This document shows, piece after piece, positions 9,872 through 18,630 of a DNA stretch of 64,000 bases. This DNA is from a virus. Position 1 is the stretch's first letter. Each line of letters starts with the position of its first letter. The DNA is taken from positions 18,096-82,095 of the IMG/VR virus record IMGVR_UViG_3300044638_007036; one strand, written 5' to 3'. The position numbers and the translations under genes were made by a program. The notes beneath the pieces were generated by a model. That model worked only from the letters and a program-made list of their open reading frames with translations, was not told the DNA's origin and did not search any database.

Positions 9872-11293
9872 ATGGCTTTTCAAAAAACACCAGAAGAGAT
9901 AGAAGCAGAGAGAAAACTCCTAGAGGAGAGATATCCAGAATTAGTGGATACTGGAATTGATCCTACTCAAAAAGCTAGAGATGCTATAAAAAGAGTAATT
10001 GGGTCAGGATTCAAACCCGATTCTCCATTAGGACCCGCTACAGAAAGTTTAAGAATGGCTGGAACTCCTAAAGAAGAATTTGAAATGTCTCCAGAAATCA
10101 AAAAATACGGATATGACTTATTCGGTATTAAAGATTTGGCTGGAGATGTAGAACAAGAAATTCCATTTGCCCCTAAAGAAAAAGAAGAAGCTTCAGCGCA
10201 GGAATCTCTTCTTATGGAAGAAGAGGAAAATATAGCTCCCGAAGTTCCAGTTAAAAAGGAATCAAAATCTGCAGAATCCCCTGTACAAATTAAACAACCA
10301 ATTAGAGCTGAGAAAGTTTCGCAAATTGCGGAACCTAGACAAACTCAAGCTGATATAGAAAATTTAATAAAACAAACTGAAGAAGAAGAAGATAGAGCTG
10401 CATTATGGAAGCAATCAGCTAAACTTAGAGATGCTGTAATGGGAGCTGGTCTTGGTAGAATTAAGCAAACAGACGTTAGCATGTATGAAGACCTACAAAA
10501 AAAAGCTCAACGTCCTCTCAGAAATTTACTTTTAAAAGAAGAGTTAGAAGATAAACAACAAAAAAGAGATCCTAATAGTAATATTTCAAAGCTAATGCGT
10601 AAATCATTAGAAGATTTAGGCGTTCGTATGCAAGGTCTTGAAAATATTTCGGCTGCTCAATTAGAAAAACTTTATCCTAATCTAGTAAGTGGTATTACGG
10701 CTAAAATTAATGCTGAAACTAGAAGAGATATTGCGTCGATGTCTAGAGAAGATAGAGCTATTCTTAGGAGAGAAAAAGAAGATTTAAAAAAGGCAGCAGC
10801 GGCTAAACTTTCAGATAGACAATTAACTCCATTAGTAGATGTTGATTCTATTATTGGTAATCTTGATAATGTTATATCTATGGCTAATGAAAAATTTGTA
10901 GGTCCTCTTGATGCAAGAATTCCAGACGTTATGACATCTGGAGAAAATGCAGCTTTTCGCTCTTCTGTTGGAAGAATGGTAGACTCTTATAGAAAAGCAA
11001 TTACGGGAGCTGGAGCAAGTGCGATGGAACTTCAAAAATTAGAAGGAAGACTCCCTCAACCTACAGATACTCTCGAACAATTTAAAGCAAAAGCTTTATC
11101 TTTTAGAAAAGAATTAGTTAGAAATAGAAACACTTATTTACGAACTTTAAAAAAACAAGGTAAGGATGTTAGTGAATGGGAGACTTCGGTAGAGTCTGAA
11201 CAATCCATTACCCCAGAAGAAAGATTGAAAATGCTAGAAGAGCAACTGTCTAAAAATAGTAAGAGACTAGAAGAACTAAAAAGTAAAAGGTAA
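9872..11293 (+). CDS. Putative internal virion protein, helical
   Basis: 473 residues, highly charged and alpha-helical, no membrane segment. It opens with a helical KTPEEIEAERKLLEERYPEL segment, has an acidic low-complexity region at about 85-130, long helices with coiled-coil character to about 330, and a basic coiled-coil end (LEEQLSKNSKRLEELKSKR). No family recognised. Together with the flanking 860- and 717-residue genes it occupies the place of the three inner core proteins of podoviruses. Confidence 0.65.
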   Translation: MAFQKTPEEIEAERKLLEERYPELVDTGIDPTQKARDAIKRVIGSGFKPDSPLGPATESLRMAGTPKEEFEMSPEIKKYGYDLFGIKDLAGDVEQEIPFAPKEKEEASAQESLLMEEEENIAPEVPVKKESKSAESPVQIKQPIRAEKVSQIAEPRQTQADIENLIKQTEEEEDRAALWKQSAKLRDAVMGAGLGRIKQTDVSMYEDLQKKAQRPLRNLLLKEELEDKQQKRDPNSNISKLMRKSLEDLGVRMQGLENISAAQLEKLYPNLVSGITAKINAETRRDIASMSREDRAILRREKEDLKKAAAAKLSDRQLTPLVDVDSIIGNLDNVISMANEKFVGPLDARIPDVMTSGENAAFRSSVGRMVDSYRKAITGAGASAMELQKLEGRLPQPTDTLEQFKAKALSFRKELVRNRNTYLRTLKKQGKDVSEWETSVESEQSITPEERLKMLEEQLSKNSKRLEELKSKR

Positions 11294-11296
11294 TAT

Positions 11297-13450
11297 ATGC
11301 CTCTGAGTCCGCAAGAAGAGCAAGAGTTATTAGATTTAGAAAATCAACAAACTGAGTTATTAACTCAATATGAATCTTTAAAAAAAGAATTTGAAACTCC
11401 AGTTCCAATGGAATCTCAATCAGAAATTGGAATGCCAGAAGCTTTTGCTCGCTCCGCTGCTCAAGCTCTTACTTTTGAAACAGCAGATGAGGCTACTGCA
11501 AGAGCAGAATCCGTACTAACTGGAAAACCTTATGAACAAGCCTTGGAAGAAACGAGAGCAAAATATAAAGCTGCAGAAGAACAGTCCCCTGCTATTTCTT
11601 TGCTAGGAGGAATTGCCGGAGGAGTAGCTCAAGGTCTTGGAGTAGCCGCTCTAACTGGAGGAGCTTCCGCTCCTGTAACAGGTGCTCAAACTTTAAGTAA
11701 AATAGCAAAGCTTGGACAGATAGCAAAAACTGCCCTATTACCTTCAACTCAAAAAGGAGTTTTGAAAAATATAGGATCTTCTGCTTTAGCTGGAGCTACT
11801 TATGGAGGTCTAACTGAAATTGGAGCTTCTGAAAAAGAAGGATTAGAAAGACTGGAAGAAGTTCCTAGATCAATTTTAACTGGCGGTATAGTAGGGGGAG
11901 CTTTTGGAGGAGCAGTAGAAGCAGGTAAAAAAACTATTGGAGCTATTGGTAAGAGTGTAAATAAAGCAATCGACGAAGGAGTACTTCCTTCATCTTTTAG
12001 AAAAATTAGAGATGTAACTAAAGCTGGACTTGAAGGTAAAGGGTACATTTCAGAAAAAGAAATTAAAAGAATAGACGATTCTTTAGAAGATGCGGCAGAA
12101 AAGTCACTTGCTATTATTAATGAAAATAAAAACAACGCTAGAGTACTTAAAAAAACAATAATATCTCAAGTAGATAAGCCAATCGAAATGGACACAACTT
12201 TTGTTCGATTTGCAGATGAACTAGCAGAAGAGGCGAATCAAGGAGTATCAGATGCCACTCCTGCCTTAAATAGATTACAAAAACTAGTAGAAAGTAAATT
12301 ACAACCTGATTCAACTTCTTTAAGTGCGACTGCACTTGATGATATTATAAATAAGTTAGATGACTATGCAGTAGATAATCCAGAAACTTCTGGAAGTGTT
12401 CAGAAAGTTCTTCGTAAGGGTATAAATGAATTAAAATTAAAACTTAGGTTAGCAGTAACTTCTGATGATGTTAATAATGTTTTAAATCAGAATCCAGAAT
12501 TAAAAGAGAATTATTTAAAGTACGTAAAGAACATGTCGGTAGATTCTTTAGAAAATTCTCCCGTACTTTCAGAGTATGAAAAAAAGTTTTTTTCGGGATT
12601 AAAGAAATCTAAAACTGCGCAAGATAAGAAACTAGTCAAAGAAGGAATTTCTCCTGAAGATCAAACTTCTCAAGAATTAGAAGCTGCAATTAAAGAAGTT
12701 TCTAAAAAGAAGAGAGGTCGTCAAGGAATGACACAAGAGCAAAAACAAGAAAGAATTTTAGAGAAATACGGAGAAGAAGGGATCGCAGATATCCTACAAG
12801 AAATTAAAGATATCTCAAAACAAAATCCACTAGGTCAATTAGATAATGTACTTCACCATATATTAAATGCATCTGAAACATTAGGAATAAAAGTAAAAGC
12901 AAGAGATCCTTTGGCTCAAAAATTTAAAATTTTTGATGTATTAAGGGGAAATACTGCAGAAACTGGCACTGGTCAAAAAGCTGTTATGAGGTATCAAGCT
13001 GCTATAGACGAACTAGAGAAAGCTAATCCCGATATTGCAAAACAATTTAGAGAAGTAACGGAACCTGCAATTAAGGAACTTGAAAATAGAAAATTTCTAG
13101 AAGGAACTAGATTGGGAGAAGGTCCTAGAGATCAAGGGGCTTTAAAGACTCTCGTTACTGCCCCAGCAGTAGCTACGGCATTAACTGGTAACTTATTAGC
13201 TCAAGCTACTAAATCAAGTTCAGCTAAGAGCTTAATGCGTCCAAGTGTTCAATTTCTTGAAAGCTTGAAAAATAAAATTGATGATAAAATTGTAGTAGAA
13301 CCTACAAACCCCGTTTTAAAATTTATATCTAAATCTTTAGAAAATGCTTTATCTGAAAAAAATGAAGCTAGAAGAGCCGCAACTTTAAATACTTTAATGC
13401 AATACGAAACCATTAGAAAACTTTTTGAAGAAGAAAAATATGAGCGATGA
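11297..13450 (+). CDS. Large internal virion protein
   Basis: 717 residues, start behind AAAAGG. Helical N-terminus, then FARSAAQALTFETADEATAR, a pattern seen in podovirus internal core proteins, then a Gly/Ala-rich hydrophobic stretch (about residues 95-125 and 150-220, e.g. LLGGIAGGVAQGLGVAALTGG), then long charged helices to the end. The hydrophobic Gly/Ala segment could insert into the host membrane during ejection. The stop overlaps the following gene, which suggests coupled translation. Confidence 0.65.
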   Translation: MPLSPQEEQELLDLENQQTELLTQYESLKKEFETPVPMESQSEIGMPEAFARSAAQALTFETADEATARAESVLTGKPYEQALEETRAKYKAAEEQSPAISLLGGIAGGVAQGLGVAALTGGASAPVTGAQTLSKIAKLGQIAKTALLPSTQKGVLKNIGSSALAGATYGGLTEIGASEKEGLERLEEVPRSILTGGIVGGAFGGAVEAGKKTIGAIGKSVNKAIDEGVLPSSFRKIRDVTKAGLEGKGYISEKEIKRIDDSLEDAAEKSLAIINENKNNARVLKKTIISQVDKPIEMDTTFVRFADELAEEANQGVSDATPALNRLQKLVESKLQPDSTSLSATALDDIINKLDDYAVDNPETSGSVQKVLRKGINELKLKLRLAVTSDDVNNVLNQNPELKENYLKYVKNMSVDSLENSPVLSEYEKKFFSGLKKSKTAQDKKLVKEGISPEDQTSQELEAAIKEVSKKKRGRQGMTQEQKQERILEKYGEEGIADILQEIKDISKQNPLGQLDNVLHHILNASETLGIKVKARDPLAQKFKIFDVLRGNTAETGTGQKAVMRYQAAIDELEKANPDIAKQFREVTEPAIKELENRKFLEGTRLGEGPRDQGALKTLVTAPAVATALTGNLLAQATKSSSAKSLMRPSVQFLESLKNKIDDKIVVEPTNPVLKFISKSLENALSEKNEARRAATLNTLMQYETIRKLFEEEKYER

Positions 13451-13769
13451 TAAATTAAACAAGATCGAAGAGAAAATTGATAAGATTAACGAAAAGTTAA
13501 ATGAGATTCATGTTACTTTAGCAGAGAATACTCAATCTCTAATCGTACACGAAAAGAGAACGGATCTTGCAGAACAAAAATTAGAATTGCTTGAATTAGA
13601 ACTTAAAGAAAGAGCTGAGATAAGTTCTGATGCTGTTAAAGAAATCTCTAAAAGAATAGAACCCATCCATGATCATGTGATAGTAGTTAGTGCTGTGGTA
13701 AAATATGTTATACCAGCTATATGTACAGTATTAGCTTTCTTCTATAAGTTTAATATTCTTAAATTTTGA
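13440..13769 (+). CDS. Putative holin-like protein: coiled coil plus C-terminal membrane helix
   Basis: 109 residues from the ATG at 13440, which overlaps the upstream stop; an ATG-less upstream start at 13425 is less likely. Residues 1-75 form a strong coiled coil (KIEEKIDKINEKLNEIH); residues about 85-107 form one membrane helix (VVKYVIPAICTVLAFF). The shape recalls XhlA-type or phage holin-associated proteins, and it ends the structural operon facing the lysis-like genes on the other strand. The last 39 bases overlap the opposite gene. Holin function is inferred. Confidence 0.6.
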   Translation: MSDDKLNKIEEKIDKINEKLNEIHVTLAENTQSLIVHEKRTDLAEQKLELLELELKERAEISSDAVKEISKRIEPIHDHVIVVSAVVKYVIPAICTVLAFFYKFNILKF

Positions 13770-14315
13770 CAGTAGCATTTTACCATAATTAGATTCTGCT
13801 AATTTTTTATCAGCACTAGTCTTTGGATTTTTGCATTTTTTGTAATCTTCGAACATCTCTTCTGATAAGACTTCCTCGACTTCCTGATAGGAACCATTAA
13901 ATTCATCATAAAGCTTATCACTGATAGCATTTGAAAACTCTACCATAGAGTCAATATCGGTTAAACTGTCTATGAAAGAACTAATATCTTCGCACCGAAA
14001 TGTTCTACCTGTAGCATTTGAGATAGTTAATCCACACCTATTTCTAGTATTATTTCTTGAGTAACATTCTCTACGTTCTTCTACGGTACTGTGAAAATTA
14101 TCTCTACTATAGTCACCTTCTTCTGTTTTTTTAAAAGCTCCACTTACATACTCAGCCATGAACTGATTCATGAATTTAAGCTCTGCGTCATCTAGTTTTT
14201 TAAGATAGTCCATGTCTAATACTTCAAATCTGGTCTTTGCATTTAATCTTGGATTCAAAGCAGGGTACTTATCTAAACCTCTTTTCTTTTTGATATTTTC
14301 TTTTTTCTTTGACAT
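13731..14315 (-). CDS. Conserved-looking cytoplasmic protein, unknown function
   Basis: 194 residues, start behind AGGAG. The basic N-terminus (MSKKKENIKKKRGLDKYPAL) is followed by a helix and then a striking Cys/Asn/Arg segment, ECYSRNNTRNRC, followed by LTISNATGR. The rest is acidic and helical. No family recognised. The basic N-terminus and Arg-rich centre would suit nucleic-acid binding, but this is only a guess. It is the last gene of the long leftward operon. Confidence 0.7.
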   Translation of the reverse strand: MSKKKENIKKKRGLDKYPALNPRLNAKTRFEVLDMDYLKKLDDAELKFMNQFMAEYVSGAFKKTEEGDYSRDNFHSTVEERRECYSRNNTRNRCGLTISNATGRTFRCEDISSFIDSLTDIDSMVEFSNAISDKLYDEFNGSYQEVEEVLSEEMFEDYKKCKNPKTSADKKLAESNYGKMLLSKFKNIKLIEES

Positions 14316-14610
14316 AATCTCCTACAACTTTGTTTAAATCAATATTACAATCATTTTTATTAATATAAAACCAATCTTTATCTTTTTTAGTTAACCTTAT
14401 TATATCATAAAATATAGATAAGCTTACTGGATCAATCGACCATTTTTTATAATGGGCATATAGGTGTCTTTTATATATCTTGAAAGAACCATCTGTTATT
14501 CGGTGAGTTTCTTGATAATAGGCAACATCAAATCTCTCTTCGGATTCTTCTGCGCTTTCTTGTAGAGCTAATTCTATTAATTGCTCATCTGTAAGTCTTG
14601 ACGACTCCAT
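14269..14610 (-). CDS. Small acidic/helical protein, unknown function
   Basis: 113 residues from the ATG at 14610 (a TTG two codons upstream is possible). The N-terminal third is acidic (LTDEQLIELALQESAEESEE), the middle is Tyr/His-rich (FKIYKRHLYAHYKKW) and the end is very basic. It overlaps both neighbours, so it is co-translated. Acidic start plus basic end resembles some small DNA-packaging or DNA-binding phage proteins, without firm support. Confidence 0.65.
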   Translation of the reverse strand: MESSRLTDEQLIELALQESAEESEERFDVAYYQETHRITDGSFKIYKRHLYAHYKKWSIDPVSLSIFYDIIRLTKKDKDWFYINKNDCNIDLNKVVGDYVKEKRKYQKEKRFR

Positions 14611-14956
14611 ATCCAATAAGTCCTGTGATTAATGCTCCTGATATAAAATATAAAGAGTTTTTTAAAAAAGTATTATTTTCATTCTTAACTTCTCGATCCG
14701 CAAATTCTCTAGCTTTATTTTGATAAAGCTCTAATCTCTTATTCAGAATGTCTATTTCGCTTTCACTTAGCTCATTTAATTTTTTTAGAGTCACTATCTT
14801 TTTTTCAGAAGCTTCTAAATCATTACGTACTTCTTTTTCCTTTTCTTTTGTAAAAAGAACTCCGTCAAAAGGAACAGTCTCCCCCTTCTTTACAACTTTA
14901 ACTTCCTCTGCTAAAGATAAGTTACAAGCTAGTAGCAAACACAATAGGAGTTTCAT
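14585..14956 (-). CDS. Exported protein with signal sequence, coiled coil and C-terminal membrane helix
   Basis: 123 residues. Residues 1-17 are a signal sequence (MKLLLCLLLACNLSLA); LLAC could even be a lipobox. Then comes a short segment VKKGETVPFDGVLFTKEKE, a coiled coil (about 38-85), and a membrane helix at about 98-117 (LYFISGALITGLIGYGVV). Proteins of this layout are frequent beside phage lysis genes. A lysis or envelope role together with the next gene is inferred. It shares four bases with its upstream neighbour. Confidence 0.7.
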   Translation of the reverse strand: MKLLLCLLLACNLSLAEEVKVVKKGETVPFDGVLFTKEKEKEVRNDLEASEKKIVTLKKLNELSESEIDILNKRLELYQNKAREFADREVKNENNTFLKNSLYFISGALITGLIGYGVVKTYR

Positions 14957-15210
14957 TTTTTACCCTTATTCCAGTAGTCTTCTATATCTTTATCAGAAAG
15001 ATCTTTCATCACTGTTTTATCAACTTCTTTTAGAAACTTATCTAACTCTTTTTTAGATTGCTTAATTGCTTCCTGTTTTGTTTCTAACTTAGCATCTTTA
15101 ACTTCAATGTCATGTATCTTTTTGTCAGATTTCAATTTTTTATTTTCTTTTATAATAAGTAAAATTGCAGCCCCAACACCTGTTGCTAGGGCTATTAATA
15201 TTTCAGTCAT
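14953..15210 (-). CDS. Spanin-like inner-membrane coiled-coil protein
   Basis: 85 residues: one N-terminal membrane helix (ILIALATGVGAAILLII, residues 4-20) followed by a long Lys/Glu coiled coil facing the periplasm. This is the shape of an inner-membrane spanin (Rz) or a lysis accessory protein. It sits beside an exported coiled-coil protein (the possible partner) and beside secreted proteases. No sequence family was recognised, so the spanin role is structural inference. Confidence 0.6.
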   Translation of the reverse strand: MTEILIALATGVGAAILLIIKENKKLKSDKKIHDIEVKDAKLETKQEAIKQSKKELDKFLKEVDKTVMKDLSDKDIEDYWNKGKK

Positions 15211-15960
15211 TTAAGGCTCCAAGTTTCTTCTACCCTCTAAGTATTCCATAATTTTATCAGTATCTTGATTCTGTTCGATAAGAGGTTCTGTTAATAATGG
15301 ACATTTAGAAAGTTTAACTTTAAAAGAAAAAATAAAAGATTGTACGGTTTTTTCTACCAACCCATCTAAACTAGCATCACACTTCAAAGACACTACTTCA
15401 TCTGCAAATCTATCTTCGATAGCATTAGTACCAACAGCATAGTATTCATCTCTAATCAATTCCGCATAACTACTTTTAGTATACTTACCATTAGTACGAG
15501 AAATGACTTGCTCATCCATCTTTTCTACAAGATCGATTACGTGTTTTAATCTAGAACTAACCTGTTGTGGAATATCTCCTTGAAATCCTCCACTAGCTCT
15601 ATGAGACATTAACGTGGCATACTTTGTAACGTATCGTCTAGGACTATTTTGTAAGATGTGGAAACCCATACTCGCAGCATACTTAGCTATAGAAAATACA
15701 GGTCTTCTTAGTTTATTCATAAATTCAATTAAATCTAATCCAGCTAAAACACTTCCTCCCGGAGTATTGAGAATTAAATAGATAGGCTCATTAGTTTCTC
15801 CTTCCTTTGCTAAAGCGTTAAGCTCATGCATAACTTCCCCAACAGATTCTCTAGTTACTGGACCCCTTAGAGTCACTGTATTTTTACTGGTTAGTAGAAT
15901 TTCTTTTTCAGCAGCTAACAAATTAAAAGAAAGTAAAATTAAAAACAAAAACAGTTTCAT
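15211..15960 (-). CDS. Secreted ClpP-like serine protease
   Basis: 249 residues. A signal peptide (MKLFLFLILLSFNLLAAE) precedes a ClpP/crotonase-fold protease domain: NTPGGSVLAG at 65-74, nucleophile Ser97 in AASMGF, His120 in LMSHR, and Asp171 in IRDEYY, which line up as the Ser-His-Asp triad of ClpP. The C-terminal 60 residues are extra and unlike ClpP. The signal peptide places it in the periplasm or envelope, unlike cytoplasmic ClpP. It is directly next to a secreted metalloprotease-like gene and lysis-type genes. A role in degrading envelope proteins at lysis, or in blocking superinfection, is inference. Confidence 0.85.
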   Translation of the reverse strand: MKLFLFLILLSFNLLAAEKEILLTSKNTVTLRGPVTRESVGEVMHELNALAKEGETNEPIYLILNTPGGSVLAGLDLIEFMNKLRRPVFSIAKYAASMGFHILQNSPRRYVTKYATLMSHRASGGFQGDIPQQVSSRLKHVIDLVEKMDEQVISRTNGKYTKSSYAELIRDEYYAVGTNAIEDRFADEVVSLKCDASLDGLVEKTVQSFIFSFKVKLSKCPLLTEPLIEQNQDTDKIMEYLEGRRNLEP

Positions 15961-16463
15961 TATAACCCCTTAGGTATAAGCTGAAATTTATAAGGATTTG
16001 TAAATAATTCCCTATCATAAAATTCCTGCGTAGATTTATTATAACATCTTTGTGATGGTTCTATATAAGGATGCATTATGCTCATCGGACAATAAGTAGG
16101 GAAATCAAATGAATTTTCAACATGCTCTCTTCTTAGAAGACAGTGCCCCCATTCATGATATAACAGGAGTTTACGGCTATTATTATCTAAATATTGCCAA
16201 GACCTTCTAGAGATTACAACAAGATTGAGGTGTGGCATACAGTATCCCAATTGTCCTTGAGCAGTACTGTTGCTAAAAATAGTAACTAATCGATAGTAGT
16301 CTATTTTTACATCGTGCTTTTTTGAATCTTTGTCGAAGGATTTTGCGTAGTCTTGAAATTCTGGATCTATGTAGACAGGCTTATTAAAAACTTTACTATA
16401 GAATAAAGGAACAGCTAAAAAGCAGTTTAAAGTAAAAAAAGTTATAATCATAAGTCGTATCAC
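15960..16463 (-). CDS. Secreted metzincin-like zinc metallopeptidase
   Basis: 167 residues with an N-terminal signal or membrane segment (residues 4-22). The zinc site is LYHEWGHCLL, i.e. His103-Glu104-x-x-His107, with another His at 114, followed by SIMHPY, a Met-turn (Met130) as in metzincins. The third-ligand spacing is one residue longer than the strict HExxHxxGxxH. Four Cys residues suggest an oxidising, extracytoplasmic location. It overlaps the ClpP-like gene by one base (TAATG), so the two are coupled. A periplasmic protease role is inferred from motif and signal. Confidence 0.75.
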   Translation of the reverse strand: MIRLMIITFFTLNCFLAVPLFYSKVFNKPVYIDPEFQDYAKSFDKDSKKHDVKIDYYRLVTIFSNSTAQGQLGYCMPHLNLVVISRRSWQYLDNNSRKLLLYHEWGHCLLRREHVENSFDFPTYCPMSIMHPYIEPSQRCYNKSTQEFYDRELFTNPYKFQLIPKGL

Positions 16464-16852
16464 AAATCTAGTTTCCCATCTTTATCTTTGTAGTATTGTA
16501 ACACAGCTTTCTCTTTTTTCAAAATTTTTCGTTTAGCATTTTCTTCTTTTGTTTTTTTATCGTGACATTCTTTGCAAATTGCCTGAAATCCATCTGCTTC
16601 ACAGAATAATCTTTTTACAACATCATCCCAATCTTTAAACCCCTCGACTGGAATTACTGGATTAATATGATCTATTTTTATATCTTTAGTTTGTGTTATT
16701 TTTTTACACAAATTACAAGTGTACATTCCTCTAGCAATTCGAGCTTTCTTTAAACATTCCCGAGCAGGTTCCCAAAATCTAGAAATCTTTCTCAGTCCAG
16801 ACATAAGCCATGATCTAAATTTTTTATGGTTAGGACTCGTTATCTCTTTCAT
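16460..16852 (-). CDS. HNH endonuclease
   Basis: 130 residues. The zinc knuckle CNLCKK pairs with CKECHDKK, and IDHINPVIP supplies the HNH core His, followed by QAICKECH with the second half. The N-terminus (SWLMSGLRKISRFWEPARECLKKAR, in two parts) is the usual lead of free-standing phage HNH proteins. It cuts DNA, metal dependent; it may be a homing enzyme or a packaging-associated nuclease. It overlaps both neighbours. Confidence 0.85.
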   Translation of the reverse strand: MKEITSPNHKKFRSWLMSGLRKISRFWEPARECLKKARIARGMYTCNLCKKITQTKDIKIDHINPVIPVEGFKDWDDVVKRLFCEADGFQAICKECHDKKTKEENAKRKILKKEKAVLQYYKDKDGKLDL

Positions 16853-17204
16853 TTTTTATAACCTTTCTATATTTACAATCGCCGCACAAAAGTATTCTTC
16901 CCATTATTGGAACACTTATATTTTTTACGTCGGAAGATCCGCATTTTTCACACTTGTTACCTTTCTTTATTTCCTGTAAAGTAGAACCTTTCTTAACTCC
17001 ATCAATAATATTCTCTACTGAAATATTGTCAGTATTACCTTTCAAGTAAGTTGAAGTCTGACTAAATGCTTCGTGTAAAGTCGCCACTTCTGACTTTAAT
17101 CTTTCATTATCTCTTTTTAACCTTCTATTTGCAGCTTTTAATTCTTTAATCGTCTGTTCATTCTCTTCCTGTATTCTTACATCTTTAGCACGTTTTCTGC
17201 CCAT
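16830..17204 (-). CDS. Coiled-coil protein with C-terminal zinc ribbon
   Basis: 124 residues. Residues 10-50 form a basic coiled coil (KAANRRLKRDNERLKSEV); the C-terminus holds CEKCGS and CGDCKY, a four-Cys zinc ribbon. The N-terminus MGRKRAKDVRI is basic. Likely a DNA- or RNA-binding protein; no family recognised. It overlaps the HNH gene start by 23 bases. Confidence 0.7.
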   Translation of the reverse strand: MGRKRAKDVRIQEENEQTIKELKAANRRLKRDNERLKSEVATLHEAFSQTSTYLKGNTDNISVENIIDGVKKGSTLQEIKKGNKCEKCGSSDVKNISVPIMGRILLCGDCKYRKVIKNERDNES

Positions 17205-17212
17205 CTGTACCT

Positions 17213-17575
17213 CTAGTCAGAGTATTTAAAAACAATTCCTTCAGGACTCTGTAGATTACCGTCTATTAGTATATCATGAAAAAACATGATTCTATCAAGC
17301 AAAGTACAGGTTGTTATAGTAGGAGTCAATTCTTCTGTAACAAAAATGTTGTCCCATAATTCCGGTATTTTAAATCCATCCGTTGTTCTTATTTTGGTTC
17401 TAGTAGACATATGAAATGTAATGTTATTAGAAGCTCTATAATACATAGGATAACAGCTAACTATCATAATACTCTTAACCGGAAAATAAACTCCACCCTC
17501 ACACAAAAGTAAGTCTCCTACTTTTACATCGTTTAATTTTTTTATTTTACCGTTTTCTATTACTCGCAATTGCAT
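17213..17575 (-). CDS. Possible Hint/intein-like domain protein without the usual nucleophile
   Basis: 120 residues. The pattern LNDVKVGDLLLCEGGVYFPV followed by ITFHMSTRTKIRTTDGF resembles the Hint fold of inteins and hedgehog proteins (VGD..L, then a T..H-like block and TxDGF). There is no N-terminal catalytic Cys or Ser and no splice junction, so splicing is not expected. Function is not known; the fold call is weak. Confidence 0.5.
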   Translation of the reverse strand: MQLRVIENGKIKKLNDVKVGDLLLCEGGVYFPVKSIMIVSCYPMYYRASNNITFHMSTRTKIRTTDGFKIPELWDNIFVTEELTPTITTCTLLDRIMFFHDILIDGNLQSPEGIVFKYSD

Positions 17576-18215
17576 CTTTCACTACCGTATACCACATGCA
17601 TATCTCTGACTGAAGTGCTGTGATAGTAGAAACATTATTAATAATCACATCATAATCAGATTCTTCCCCGAGTTGATTTTCACTAATATGTCCATCTTTA
17701 GATTCAAATCCCGGACGATTTACTAAAACTAATACGGCTCCTAACCCTCTAAGAAAGTCTCTTTCATTTTGAAATCTAGCATCTGTTATTACAATGTTAC
17801 CATAGTCATTCTCTATGTTCTTTTTGACGTAAGATAGCCAAATGTCGTCCTTAATAAAATTTCTACAAATATCTGTCCCAACCACCTGAAGAGCATCCCT
17901 AATAGTTGAAAGCTTCTTATCTCTAAATTGTGAATTAATTTGTTCAATATGGAATTCAGTAACATTGAAACCATCCTCTGTTAATATTTTAAATAAAGTA
18001 TTCAAGTGAATATCTGTTAGTACGATAGGTAATTCAAAAGGTTTTTCTTTTTTAAAAGGATCGTCCATATCCTGCCTATTTATTTCAAAAATAACAGAGC
18101 AGATTGTTTTAAGTCTATCAGCCAATCCTATTCTTTTAAATCCACAAGTACGCATTAATCCTTCAGCGGCACTATCTTTTCCAGCAAATTTAACTCCCGA
18201 GAAAGCTACAATCAT
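17547..18215 (-). CDS. Deoxynucleoside monophosphate kinase
   Basis: 222 residues. The P-loop GVKFAGKDS is at residues 7-15, RDALQVVGTDICR (about 105-118) and ITDARFQNERDFL (about 142-154) are the diagnostic segments of the T4 gp1-like dNMP kinase family. It phosphorylates dNMPs to dNDPs for phage DNA synthesis, complementing the ribonucleotide reductase encoded at 51 kb. The start lies one base into the neighbouring stop region, so the genes are coupled. Confidence 0.85.
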   Translation of the reverse strand: MIVAFSGVKFAGKDSAAEGLMRTCGFKRIGLADRLKTICSVIFEINRQDMDDPFKKEKPFELPIVLTDIHLNTLFKILTEDGFNVTEFHIEQINSQFRDKKLSTIRDALQVVGTDICRNFIKDDIWLSYVKKNIENDYGNIVITDARFQNERDFLRGLGAVLVLVNRPGFESKDGHISENQLGEESDYDVIINNVSTITALQSEICMWYTVVKDAIASNRKR

Positions 18216-18622
18216 TAATCCTCCCTATAGAATTTACCAATTCGTAATTCATCTTCTTCCGAAGTGTACCCATCTTTTTTTAATTTTACCATAAAAATAG
18301 CTAAAATTTCACACTCTAACATTTTATGTTCTGGAGTATGTTCCCAATAAATTAAGTGCGAAAGTTCATGTGCTAGATATTGTAGCAGATCTAGAGTTGA
18401 GTATTGTTTTATTTTATCTGATGGTAAATCATGATAAGTCAAGTATAAAGTTATACGGTAAGATTTTTTATCAAAGTATGTAATAAGTCCATGACAGTGT
18501 TGCCATCTTTCTCTATTACCTTTTTTAGAAGATATTTTTTTTAAATGTTTTACTTTTGGAACCAAGTGTTCCACTTTATCAATATATTCTCTGACCCATT
18601 CAAGTTCTTTCGTAATTTTCAT
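18215..18622 (-). CDS. Zincin-like metallopeptidase fold protein (HELSH)
   Basis: 135 residues. QYLAHELSHLIYWEHTPEH holds His85-Glu86-x-x-His89 and a downstream Glu in LECEIL that could be the third ligand, as in SprT/WLM-like or minigluzincin domains. The short size suggests a single catalytic domain. It has no signal peptide, so cytoplasmic. It lies between nucleotide metabolism and exonuclease genes. Substrate unknown. Confidence 0.7.
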   Translation of the reverse strand: MKITKELEWVREYIDKVEHLVPKVKHLKKISSKKGNRERWQHCHGLITYFDKKSYRITLYLTYHDLPSDKIKQYSTLDLLQYLAHELSHLIYWEHTPEHKMLECEILAIFMVKLKKDGYTSEEDELRIGKFYRED

Positions 18623-18630
18623 TAGAGCAC

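Noticed and set aside
14269-14616. TTG as start of the 113-residue protein
   Set aside because: An ATG two codons later is favoured, though the ribosome-site spacing does not settle it.
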